From NCBI RefSeq assembly GCF_905475395.1, contig NC_058338.1, forward strand, positions 48,891,935 to 48,955,934: 64,000 nucleotides of DNA, read 5' to 3'. Made by a program: the position numbers and the translations under genes. The notes beneath the pieces are model-generated. The model worked only from the letters and a program-made list of their open reading frames with translations. It had not been told where the DNA came from and searched no databases. This stretch comes from Chrysoperla carnea. Taxonomy: Eukaryota; Arthropoda; Insecta; Neuroptera; Chrysopidae. Shown here in pieces: positions 36,000 to 49,100 of the stretch (within the stretch, counting starts at the first letter, position 1; the number at the start of each line of letters is the position of its first letter).

Positions 36000-38570
36000 A
36001 AAGAATAAGCACTATATGGCTTTTTGTCCTGCATTTCTCACAATCTCATTATTTATTAGATCTAACACTTTTTAACAACAACAAAATGAAAGAACTTAAA
36101 AGTTGCTCTAGCACGAGAGCCGGGTGATCGTTGAATACTGAAATTTGCTTTACTGTTATAAATTATCTATCACTATTTGTTTTCCAACATTTATGCTTTC
36201 TCTCGTTTTTGTGAGATTTTTGAATTAATCTTTTTTAAAAGAACTGTATAAAATTATGATTGAACCATAAAATTTTCAATCTTTTCATAATTTCATCAAG
36301 TTCAATGAATAATCGCCCATTCGTGTATGGATCGTCGCCCGTTTCGTTTTAAAAAGATTTTCATACAGTTGCATCTTTAAAAAAATTCAGCTGATTGAAA
36401 TATATTCATGTTATTTTGAATTATTTTTTTTTTAAATAATGATTAGCATAAAACTATATTCAATTTAAACATACCTATCTAATAAAATTAAATTTTCGGA
36501 CCACCCTACTAGTCTACTACCAAATATACATATATGCAATATGCTTATTGACAATGTTCATTTGGTAGGTATAGAATAGAGAATCCCCTTTAATTAGTGC
36601 GAAATTTTTAGTATGTTTCACAAGTTTGAATGCATAATATTGAAAATTCTTAAATTATATATAATTATTTTAATTTATAAACCGATTTTTTAATACGATA
36701 ACTTTTGATTTGATAATTTATAAATGAACTAAGAAAACATTGGTAAAAATAAAGAGGTTAAAGACATTGACATAATTTGGGGGGGAATTTATCATAACCA
36801 TAAAGAACTTAAAACAGATAACACGAAATAGCTGAATTATTTTTCATGAACGTGTGTAAAATACATACCAACTTTATTGAAAAAAGTTTCTAAATTAAAA
36901 TTTTTGTCTTTCTAAATACTATTTAAAAATTCAAAATTGTCTTTTAATATTGCTAAATTTATGGTATAAATAATTATTAATTTAATCTTCAATGTTTATT
37001 CTTCATTTTGAACCTTATTTTTCTATAAGATTTGTCGTTTAAAAATTGGGATGCCCAAATCAGCTTTATGGTGTCGATAGAGAATTAAAGTTATTTATAT
37101 TTATGTTATAAAATTAGCTAATCAAAATAAAATGTACATTTCAAACTGAAAAGTAGAACCAGCTTGACATTAACAAGTTCACGAAAGTAATATAAAGTTT
37201 TGATTTGTTAAGTAAACATTTGTTAGGTAAGTCATTTTCTTTTTATAAATATAATTTTAATTATTTTTGGTTAATTTTTTTTACGAATTAGATGATTTTT
37301 TTATTTTCAATTGATTATTGCTTGATAAACAATTTCTTATCGCAATTTACAAAAACCACCATAGTATTTAACTACTATCTTCCTAAATTATTGATTATTA
37401 TACTTAAAAATTTTAAATTTTTCTTTTAAATATTTTCAAGTATATCCTACGTAAAATAATTTTTTTGTTATGTAGATAAAAGGTTAATAATTTTTTTGCT
37501 AAAATTGTGAACAACTAGGGTGTATTTAAGAATATTTGTTTCCAGGGAAGGGGTATGTGGACTTAAGAATTTAAGATATGAATACTAAATATACCCTAAT
37601 GATATAATTATTATTCATCATTTTTAATTTCAAAAGAATTAAATTTGTAAGAAAACATCGATCATAGTAGAAATGCACATTACATATATGTATAATATTA
37701 CCTAAGTAAATTTAGCAATTTTTGCGTATCAATAATTCGAAAAATAAATGTCCAAATGTAATGAAATTCAACAATCTTAATTTAATCTGGACGGTTTAAA
37801 TTTTTATGATAGGTCACGTAACGTAACTGTAGTAAAATTTACTACAATTTATTGGCTTGACATTTTTTTTTAAAGTTGCATATTTACGTTCAATGTATTT
37901 AAGCAGGTACCCAATTTGAAATTATTCACAAACATTTTGTATTTTAGAAAAACGTAAACATCTCTGTAACTTTGTTTATCATAAAAATTTGAATTAAATT
38001 ATTATCAATCGAGATATTTTTCAAATTACAATCGTTAATTAACGAAGGTTCATCTCTTTAATGGTACATCGGATCCAAAAACTTTTATTGAAGTACTTAG
38101 TATTTTGATCTTTATGCCACTGTTTTTCTAAAGTGTGGTAGTTTTGGGACATCCTACTTACAAATGATCGATTATTTATAAAACTGATTAGTGATTAGCA
38201 CTAGTTTTATGGTTTATTACAATACTATATTATGCATATAACAGTTATTTTAGCATTGGCTATTTTGTTGTGAATATTTTGTTGTGGGTAATTTAATTGC
38301 GAGACCAAAAATTTGTTTATTGTATTTTCCCTATGACCAATTACGCCAGCAGGCAAAAATTCAAGTTGAATTGCGATCGTCTATATTTTTTAGACTGTAT
38401 TTTTACTTATTCAGTAGTCGATTACTATGCCCCAACGTATGTTCGCACGCCAGCTCAATTTGGTTTTATGAAGTACATTAACTAATGCAGATAAATATCG
38501 ATAGCCTTTCATAAAAAGTAAATTCTCCTATCTATCTTTACATTATTAAATATTTATGCTCTTTATATTA
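36000..38570. other. Spacer upstream of the ZNFX1-type gene
   Basis: No gene supported. It may contain the promoter and 5' UTR exon of the ZNFX1-type gene, since the first coding exon directly follows an acceptor, but no element could be singled out. A 19-bp palindrome (TGTAGTAAA and its complement around one base) lies near 37830. Confidence 0.35.
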
Positions 38571-38606
38571 ATTATTATTTAATTTTCTGCTTAAAATTTT
38601 ATAGAT

Positions 38607-40141
38607 ATGAGTACTTATCGGCCTCCGCATAAAAGAAGGGGGCAATCTAGAGAAGGATCTAAACGAAATAATACTGAAGGTAAGCAACTATAACAAATAA
38701 AATTCCCTGCGAAAATTTTGGACATCCAAGTGAGAAAAGAAGCCTAAACCATGGATACGAAAGCTATTTCTAACTAAAACCTTTACAAACACACAAATTA
38801 AAAATTTAAAAATAATTAAATGACAATATTTTGAAATCACAGGCAGATATAGATCGTTCAAAACTAAATGGTGCCGAATAAAAAAGAGTGTAGATTTGTA
38901 TATATTTGTTTGCACACAAATCTAAACTCTCTCTTATTTGATGCTCTTTAGTTTTGAACGAAATTTACTTCTTCCATTTAAATAATTTACAGTATATGGT
39001 ATAAAAGTCCTAAGCCACTCTTTAAACCTAACTATTTAGTAAGATAGATACAGAAAAATACTTCAAACTAAAGTTGTAGATCTTGATTTTGATTGACGTT
39101 TAAAAGTTGATTCATTTCTATTAATGATGGAAGATAAAGGATTATTTTAGGATATAAGGATAATACTAATAGATTCGGCAGAAATTAAAGAACAATTTTA
39201 AGGTTTCACAAAAAAGTTAGGTTTAATTTTTAATAAAGAACTACTTTATAATTTAAAGTGGTCTAAAAGCCCTTGAATATCAAAGTCAAATTCAAGATAT
39301 CTACAAAAGTCCTTTGATCTGTACAATTTTTGTTTGATGCGTTTTGGTGTATTCGACTTGCCAAAAAGTTCTCATTAAAAGGGTATACAAGTTGTTAGAG
39401 ATAAAAGAAAAAAATCAAATTACAAGCTTATTCTTGGAGAGTGGACAAATAACTTTTGATAGTTTGTCCTTTAAGTTCAAAGTTTTTTCAGGCCTTTTTA
39501 TTAAATTTTTATTGTCATCTTAACTTAAACCTAAACGTAAACTTATCCTCCTTTTGTTCGTCGATTTTATTATTATGGTACGGCATCCATTAAAAAGTAG
39601 CCTATATCCTTTCTCAGGCTCTAAACTATCTCTGTACCAAACTTAATATAAATCGGTTCATTAGTTTAGGCGTGATTGCGTAACAGACAAACAGACAGAG
39701 TTATTTTTGCATTTATAATATTATAAGTAAGGATTATATTTCTGATATGATTTTTGGTCAGATCATTATCCCGATTCATTTATCAGATTAAATGCCATTT
39801 TTTTACAAATTATTATTTTATTTGTGTCAAAAAATGATAATTAGATCCAAGAGACGATTCAAATAAAGGAGCTACACCAAAGCAGTCACGTTCACGATAT
39901 GGTCATGGTTGGAGAGATAAAAATGGTAGGGATCAATCAACTAAAAGAAGATCAAATGGTATCTGTTTAAATATTTAAAAAATTATAATTTTATAGCTAT
40001 TCATACCTAAAATTAATTTTTTATAATACTTAGATTCAGAAGAAAATTCAAACGTAAAACGCATACAGAAGGAAAGGGAGCCACGGTCCAATTGGAGAAA
40101 TAAAAATGATGACGACAAATCAAAACCGAAAAAATCTAATG
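38607..40141 (+). CDS. ZNFX1: ZNFX1 exons 1-3: basic, disordered N-terminus
   Basis: Three short exons (38607-38679, 39845-39958, 40034-40141) encode residues 1-98, rich in Arg, Lys, Ser, Asn and Asp, with repeated WR(D/N)KN motifs (GWRDKNG in exon 2, NWRNKND in exon 3). All three introns are phase 1 with a GAT codon split G|AT, and exons 2 and 3 (114 and 108 nt) have related sequence, so they probably arose by exon duplication. Either exon could be skipped without shifting the frame. The start is the first ATG after the acceptor at 38603-38604; an earlier coding exon is not excluded. Confidence 0.8.
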
Positions 40142-43100
40142 GTATGGAATGTCTAAAATTATCTACACCTTTTCTATATTTGTTTTTTGTTAAATCTCTT
40201 GACTACCATACCCATTTAGACCGTAGTAATATTTTGTCCATTAGTCCATTATATTAAATAATAATAATTTTATTAACAACAAAAGATCAATACAATGATG
40301 TTTGTTTCATTGTATTGATCTCGCCAAATAAGTATAAGCCAAAATAGATAAAAGAATAAAGATTTAAAATAATCAAAAATCATTCTCTAATAGATAAATA
40401 AAAAATTTATTCACTGTGGCTACTTTTTATTTTAGATTACAATACAAATTCGTACGAACCAAGACCAAATAAACTAAAACGAATGACTTTTACCCGAATG
40501 GTACAGTTATTGGAAGAAGATCCAAACACAATATGTATTGTATTACAAAATAAAGATGAAGGATTCTTAATATTATTAGAACACGATACAAACGTGATCA
40601 AAGATGATTGGGTTATCTTAATTATCAAATTACTAGAGAAAGTAATCTCTAGCACCATCGATATGAAACGATTGATAATAATTGATGCTTGTCATCACTT
40701 TATACCAATTTTAATAAAATATTTACAAAATTTACCATTTCAATCACCATCAGAACGTGATCTTAACAAACATTATTGGAAAAATATCCATTCATTTTGG
40801 ACGGCATTAATTAAATTTTGTAATGAAATTATCATGGTTATACCGAAAACAGCTATCGATAAAATACCAAAATTATTAGCAGTTATGGATATGGTTAGTT
40901 TAAAAGATCTTGACTTCCATCTTTTAATATTCAACGATATTTCTAATTTTAGTCTTTATTTTAAAAAATGTTTGTTTTTCTATATTACATTCTACAAAAA
41001 AGCCACATCTTTTCGTTAATATGGCAATATTGACATGCGTGTATTTTTTAAACTTGTCAAGGCAATCGAAATTTCAAGTTCCTACGAATGCCCGATTGAA
41101 AAAATGAAAACCGTTATTAATTCTTCATAGAACTCTTTCCTTCTAATTTGATAAAAATTTCTTTAATTATATTTTACTTGATTCCTGTGAAAAGTACGAA
41201 AATATTTTTGTATACAACATTTTTTGTAGTAAATACTATGTTCTTCAAATCAATTTTCTATATATAAATTTTATGACTTATAGTTTATCATCATATTCTA
41301 AAAACAATCTTGAGAGCAAACAATTGGATCCAACGTACAGAAAATACATATCAAATTGGAGATTTAAAAAATAGAGCTTTCTTAAAAGTATATCAGTTAT
41401 CATGTTATTCACAATTTTACAAAAATAGAGCTTTCTCAAAAGTACAATAGAACGCCGATTATCCGAATTAATTGGGACCGGGGTCGATTCGTATAATCGA
41501 AAATTCTGATAATTGGACATAGACTGGTAATAAAGAAAAACTGTCACACATAGAATAAATTTTATTAAATTTAACAAACACAGTTCTACAAAACATGCAG
41601 TGTCTTTCCTCTAGCTTTCAACCATAACAATTGAAATATATCTAGACTCCAACGAGTTCCAACTTGTTGCATCAAAACAAAACTAAAATTACATACATAT
41701 TTGGTTTTAATTTTTTATGTTACGCTGATTCGGATAATCGGCGTTCTACTGTATATCAGTTATCATGTTCTTCACAATTTTACAAACGCCATGAGCTCAC
41801 TTTTAAATTATTTAAATGACCAATCTTTCATTTAAATGATCGGGGCATATGCTATCGGACCAAAGGAAAAGTTTTTGTTTTACCAATTGGACAAAACTTC
41901 GCCAGTTTTTGGTTTATGCTTTTTCTTATTTAAAATAATTATAGAAACAAACGTTTAAAAAGACGTGTTTTCAAGGATTAAGTGGTGATTCTGTTTGTCC
42001 TCTTGTTTAGTGATTGTATTTTATTAGGTTGCAACCACATTTGGTCATAAACAAGAGACACGTTTAAAACAAGATATCATCAACGGGATTGATCAATTAA
42101 ATGAAAAATTAGGAATTTTAATATCAGAACGTGAGTCAAAAATGATTAACGGAGAGGAAAATGATAGTGACGAAGAAGAAATGCCATTTGGTGATTATAG
42201 AGATATCCCAATTATACCGGAACAACATGAATTAATTGCTGTACGAAGTCCAGACATTCGTGCAAATATTATTAATGGCAAATATGTTAGTGTCTATCAT
42301 TATTTAGACGTACAATTTCGTTTATTACGTGAAGATTTTGTAGCACCTTTACGCAATGGCATTAAAAATTATTTATCACCTGATCCAAATAATAAAAAAA
42401 GATATGATAGTATACGAATTTACAAGAATGTACAAATTATTGGAACAACCATAACAAAACAACAGCAATTTTGTTTTGTTGTTAAACTGAATTTAGCGAA
42501 ACGGCAATTAGAACGTTTAGAACATTCGAAACGTTTAATGCATGGAGCGTTGTTAATATTTACAAATGATTCATTTCAAACAATTATTGTGGGTACAATG
42601 TTTCAAAAAGATGAAAAAACTTTGAAGAATAGTGAAATACTTGTTGATATACCAATGGATTCCATTGATTTGGAAAAATGTTTTAATCTTGATTATATAA
42701 TGGTTGAATCAGAAATATATTTTGAACCATACAGACATATATTAAAAACATTACAACAAATGACTGAACACTCATTCCCAATGACAAACTATATTTTAAA
42801 AGCTGACGTTACCAGTAAACCACCTGCGTAAGTTTTTTTTTATTATTTTAATACCTAACATTTTCAACCCTCTTTTCTTCATGGTAGAATGAGGCCATGA
42901 GAGCCAGAGTGGCCTAACTGTATTTTGTTCAATATTGAACTTTGTATTGGAACCTACTCTAAACGGCAAAAATAATAACACAATAGTGGCCTAAAATTTA
43001 TTCTTTAATTTTTTTCAATAGATGACAGTATTAATCTATTTTTGTCTAACGAAAATTAAAAAAATTTGACAGCGTGTGTTCATTCTCTTTTCTCAATACT

Positions 43101-46100
43101 GTAAACTTTTGTTTCTGCAGTTAGGCCACTCTGGCTCTCATGGCCTCAATTAGACAAGATATGTTCGATGCGACATGTGCCTCGATATTTTTTGTCAAGT
43201 ATGGCTTATTGTAGGTGTGCGACAACGTAGCACAAAATTCAATTTTTGTCCAGATTCCATATTGCATATATTTTGAACATGCTACAAGCCGCACCCATCC
43301 GTTCACTGTTATTAGACAGGCGACGACATTCAACTTGTAGCATGCGGCAAGGAGACATATTTTTTGTCGTTTTGTGTTCTTTCGATCTCTATTGAAAGGC
43401 TATGTGCAGTATACTTCAATGCCGCATGCTACATGTTTGCTTCAATAGAATTGCGCCTTTACAATAAATTTTTTTTGTCCGCCTGAGGTTTTTGCAATTT
43501 TTTATGAAACAACTCGACATTGCAAATATGTAAACAAAACATTTTCCAACTTGACAGCTCGAATGTAAACAAATAATCATTATAGCGGTGACAATTATGT
43601 GCAAGAGATATTACCGAAAGTGGGAGAATGTCTCCATTCTATTCCTACCTACGCAGGAGCATACTTTGTCTAATTCTACCATGTTTTTCCCTAAGTCATG
43701 GTTCGTCATGTTTTTATTACATCACACTATTACTACCTCCTATTTTATACATTTACTTTAAAAAAATCGAAACTAGTGTATAAGGGTGAATATTTTAGCT
43801 TCCGAATTTAATTTTTCAGGGACACAATCGAATAACACAAATAGGTACGATTGTTTATTGCAACTTACAGTATTACATACAAAATTCTCTCAGGCTGAAG
43901 GACAAGCACGGGATGTAAAATAAAAAAGACAAAATTCCCATACAAATTTATTTATTTGTTTCGTGTGTATGTTAGCCTTCCAATTCAAATCTTGTATTAG
44001 AAAATTAAGGTGTTTTATGATGAGATAAAGAGCTGAAAATTGCAGGACAATTTTAAATCGAATGGCTATGCAGTATTCAAATATAAAAATAATAGTAAAG
44101 TGGTGGAAGTATTGTCAAAAAAATTGATTTTAAATCTTTTATTTGAAAATTAGAATAGTTCTCGGTAAATTGTATTCAAAAATAAGTCCAATTTTATTTA
44201 AATGCACTCAAAAATGCCAATAAAAGCTTCTTTTTTTTTTAATCTGAATGCTTTTATACCTACTAAAACTTTGAATGCTCCTATAATAAAAATACAAATG
44301 TGTGTTTTTATGGGAAATTTTGTCTTGGTTATTTTTGTAGGTGCGTATTGTATGTCCGTAATGTTGATGGTTACGGATATTAACGCAAAAGCCAAGAAGT
44401 AGCCATTTTAAACTGCTGCGTCACGCCGAACTCGCCCTTCCACCCTCCACATTGAATAATTTTAGTACAACATACTAAAACGGGTTCCACAAAACGACTA
44501 TACCAATTTTTAAAAATCTTGAATTTTTCCTTTTTATGTTCTACATTAATGTGCAATTTTAAACTGAAGTACAAAATCTGAATAAAATATAAAATTATGT
44601 TTTAATTTTTTCAGTTTCCAAATTGAAGTTTTTCGTTAAATAGCAACCACCAAGTGTCAAAAGCTGTTGAAATTTCGAATTATTCTATATTTATTATTAC
44701 AGTTGCTTATACCGAATCAATTTAATTTATCTCATTTTCCTTTATAAAATACCCACTGATTTCTCCAAATATATGCTACATATACAATATTACAAGCTTT
44801 GATGTTTTTACCTATATACTGTTTAATATAGTTCACACCTGTACGCTTAAATCTCACACAAGCCTTTAAAAGTCCTATTTTTATGTACAGGCTATAAAAT
44901 TTTAGCAAATTGATTACAATTTTGGAAATCTGCATCGCTAACATATCACGATATTCAAATTGCCGTATACCATGTAATCAAACAATTTACAAAACACTAT
45001 TAGTTGATATCTTATCAGAATTTAATTATTGTGTTTTTAATTTTTCTTACTTAGGTATTTAACTGAAGAGACTTCAGTGAAAATCAAAGAAAATTTTTAT
45101 AATATATTAGATGAAAGATATTGGAGGATACTTTCACCTGAAAAGTTAAAATATGATATCACTCAATATGATGCGTTTAAAGCAGCTCTAACAAAAGAAT
45201 TTTGTGTAATACAAGGACCACCTGGTACTGGTAAAACATTTATTGGATTAGAAATCATTGAAACATTACTGGTTAACAATCATTTATGGTATAAAGAAGG
45301 AGATAAAAAAATTGGACCAATTTTGGTTGTATGCTACACGAATCACGCATTGGATCAATTTTTAGAAGGTGTTTTAAAAGTAACCAATTGTGTAGCACGT
45401 ATTGGAGGTCAATCAAAAAATGAGAAATTAAATGAATTTAATATTAGAGAATTACGTAAAACTGTTGCTAGAAAACATGATTATAAACGTGCAGCTGTTA
45501 CTCTACAATTCCAGTTAAATGATATTCAAAAAGAAATACATCAGTTACGTTCAAAGCTGGAGATTATTTATTCTAAAGAGCCAGTTTTATTGGACGTTAG
45601 ATCTGAATTAGCAAGACGGAACATTCATTTTAATTCTAAAGGTAATCAATAAATAATATGGGAAAATTGTAAGAACGAAATGAAAGTTTTTACACTCTTA
45701 AAAACTTAAATAACATTGATTTTGGCTTTCACTTAATATTTCATGAAATTATAAATTTTTAACAACCTTGCCATCCAAATTAAAATTGAAAATGGACAAA
45801 AAATCAATCTATAACTATTTATTTTTACTCCTTTTCTTTTAACTCGTAGTGCCTGCTTGTCTGCTGTTCGTCTAAAAAATTTAGGAAAGGAAGTATAATA
45901 AAAACTTGGATTTTATGGAGTAGTTTTTTTTACTTATGAATTGACGAAGTGAATATAGATATTTTCATTTGAGGAGTTTGCTATAGTTGAAAACATGCAA
46001 CCCTAAGCATTTCTTGTTCAATAGCCACGTATATAAAGGCAACAACCCTCTCAAGTTTTCTAGAAATTATTGATTTAGAAACATATTGCCATCCTGTGTA

Positions 46101-49100
46101 AAAGTTAAAAGTTTGTCGCATTCATGTAACTCTAGTTATTGAATGTTCCATAGTAATAAACTAAGAGTTGATACAAAATTTTGCAAGTTTTGCAAACCGA
46201 ATCAATTAACGCCCTCACTTACTCTGAAGCCTTGATCGGGATTTATTCACAAACGCAATTCTCAAACCAATTTAAAAAATTTATGATTTTTCACCAGTTT
46301 TTTTTTTTTTTTTTTTTCGTATTGGAGCCCCTAGATGGAAAAGTTCCAAGAAATTTCTCCCCTGAAAATACGAATACCGAATAAACGTTCGCTTAATCCG
46401 CTATAACAGGCAAGAATACGTTTGAATAAATTTCTCAATGAATTTTTCAATAAGAATTAGTATTAACTCACATTGAAAATCTCACTATCAACCCCAAAAA
46501 ATCGAGATTGTCTCCTACCATGACATGCCGTATCAATTTTATTTATACGCCCAAGGAAATTTGTTACCAAAAACCATTTTTGGACACGAAAGAGAAAATA
46601 TTTTACTTTTTTCGGGAGTCGGGAACTTAAATTGCGAAATCTGAGCCAAAATCAAGTTTATATCTATTTATACAATTCTCAATTTTTCTAAAAGTGGGCA
46701 AACAAAACAAATATCTTAAATTATTAAAACTTGTAGATAAATTTGTAAAATGGTTATTAACTAGAACAAATTATAATGAAATTCGAATGGAAGAACTCCA
46801 ATTTCTCGGAATAATGAATGGTATTGATAATATTGAGATAGAAAATTACGAAGACGATAATAATATACCTATTGATAATTACGACCTCTTGAACGATGAT
46901 GATTTTGATGACATTGGAGTTATTAAAAGCTTAAATGACGATAAAGAAAAATTACAACAATTAGTGACAAATTACAATTATTTAACAGCGGAAGGAGATC
47001 TGGACAACATGCAAGAAATTTTAAGAGTTCAGATACAAATTCAACAATATGAAACTAATGTGAATTATTTAGAGGTAACATTTACAAGGATGCAATCTAT
47101 AACAATTCACTCTGAATTTTGTTTACATTAAATACTGACTCTGACTATTCAAGAATATGCAATGCTTCAATATCTCAACAAAAGTTTTAAAGGATAATTT
47201 TATACGCATCCAATTTTACCGAAATGATTAAATCTTTATCTAGAGTTTATCAGAAAACTTGTGTTTTCTTTTTTTGGATCTTAAGCTCAAAAAAATTTTT
47301 TTTTTAATCCCCTAGCCAAAATTAAGGTTTTTCGGGCTGCATTATCCTCTGAGAAGAGCGACTTAGTGACTTGGTATCATAGCAACACTCTATCTAACTC
47401 CAAAAATTGCAAGTTAAATTCTGGATGTTTTGGTGTATGATAAAAAGTATATTTCACATACACCAGTAAATAAAATTTTCTGGTCTAGTATCGTAATTTC
47501 ATAATTATCTTGTAACGCTTTGCACCGAGAGTTAAAAGGATGAGATATATTATCCCTTAATCTTTTATAAAATTTGGAAATGAACATACATACAATCCCA
47601 TAAGAGCTTTTTATTAAAATTTTTCACTACCAAAAGGAAATTGACACTTAAAATTTCTGCTGTACCTCTTGATTGAAATGATTATCGCCCAAGAATCTGA
47701 ATGATATCGTTTGCATTCAGTTTTTACAAATATCCCGTTTATTGAAACTCTGGTAAAATTTGGTGTGTAAAAAATTACCCTTTAATACTTTTACTGAGTA
47801 TATGTTAGGCCCAAGCCTAAAAACTTACGCGGAGTTCACACAACTTTTTTATCGCACATTATTTACAGTATTCGATTTTGACCGAATAAATGTGATAAAA
47901 ATGAGCAACTGCAAATTTCATATAGCGATAACTTTAGTCCGGTTTTTCGCCTTGTGAAAATTGTAATTATTATAGCCGTTATAAAAAAATTTCAATTTTT
48001 TAGACAATAATTCGAGACACCAAGATACCATAGAAATAACTGTAGTGGTGGTTGAGGAGAGTGTAAACATTATCTTTGAACATATAATTAAATGACAAAA
48101 AAAAGTGAATTATTTTTAATTAAGAACTAGTTTTGTGAATATAAAAGGATATAAAATGGATTATATCCACGGAGATAGATATTTACACCCTCTTCAATCG
48201 CCATAACAGTGCTATCTATGGTATTTTGGAGTCACGAATTGCTATAACATTTGAAAATGCTTAGTAATCCTAGTGGGTTTGTGAATCGAGTAATAAGATC
48301 TTCATGCTCACCTTTCCTCCAATATCAACACAGTTAACAGGTTTTTATTTTACAAATGAGTAAAGGTTCAATCCATCAACAGTCAGGATTTATCCATTTA
48401 CGAAACCAAGGAGCATAATAATGAGCACCATAGCAATACAGACCTCTACTCTCATCCCCTTCTTTTACCTAATATTTTCCTTTTTCATTTATCTCACGGA
48501 AAGTCTTTCCGTGAATTGAAATTAATTCTGTTTCGCCAAATGGCCAGATATTCTTCGTAAGTTATGATTTCAGCATTGTCATTTAACTTAAAGCCACTGA
48601 GGGTCTAAATGATTACTAAGCTGATAACGATCCTGACTTTCTTTGATCTCGTCAGATGTGCTCATTATTTTAAAATCAAAACTGTTAATTTTTTATCGAG
48701 ACTGATAACTGATGTACAACATCCTTATTAATAAAACTAACACAAGTACATAGTCTTTTCTAAACATGTTTTAATTCGAAAAAGTCCATTTTCTTCCAAC
48801 TATAATTTCTGATTTTATACACATTGTATTTATAAGAAATAATTATTACAACCTTTATATTTTAAAAAAAGCACTGCCCGCTAATTCGTTTGTAATTCGC
48901 TAAAAAACTTCGTGCATCCCGTCATGGGAAAGAGTTGGTGTAATACTATATTTGCTTTGATTTTAAGCTAGAAATTAATTTTGAACTAGAATTGCTGAGC
49001 ATTATCAAAAGTTATAGCATTGCTGCTATAACTTTTGCACTTTTACAAAGTGCTTGCTTTCCACTTTTTGTCTAGAGTGCGCATTAATCAAATTTTGAAA

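Noticed and set aside
35845..36075. 76-residue plus-strand frame
   Set aside because: Most of it is the right arm of the foldback at 35396-35985.
40894..41019. Extension of ZNFX1 exon 4 to the stop near 41019
   Set aside because: A phase-0 GT donor at 40894 joins exactly to the phase-0 exon at 42028, and the extra residues are not needed for the family layout; it could still be a minor truncated isoform.
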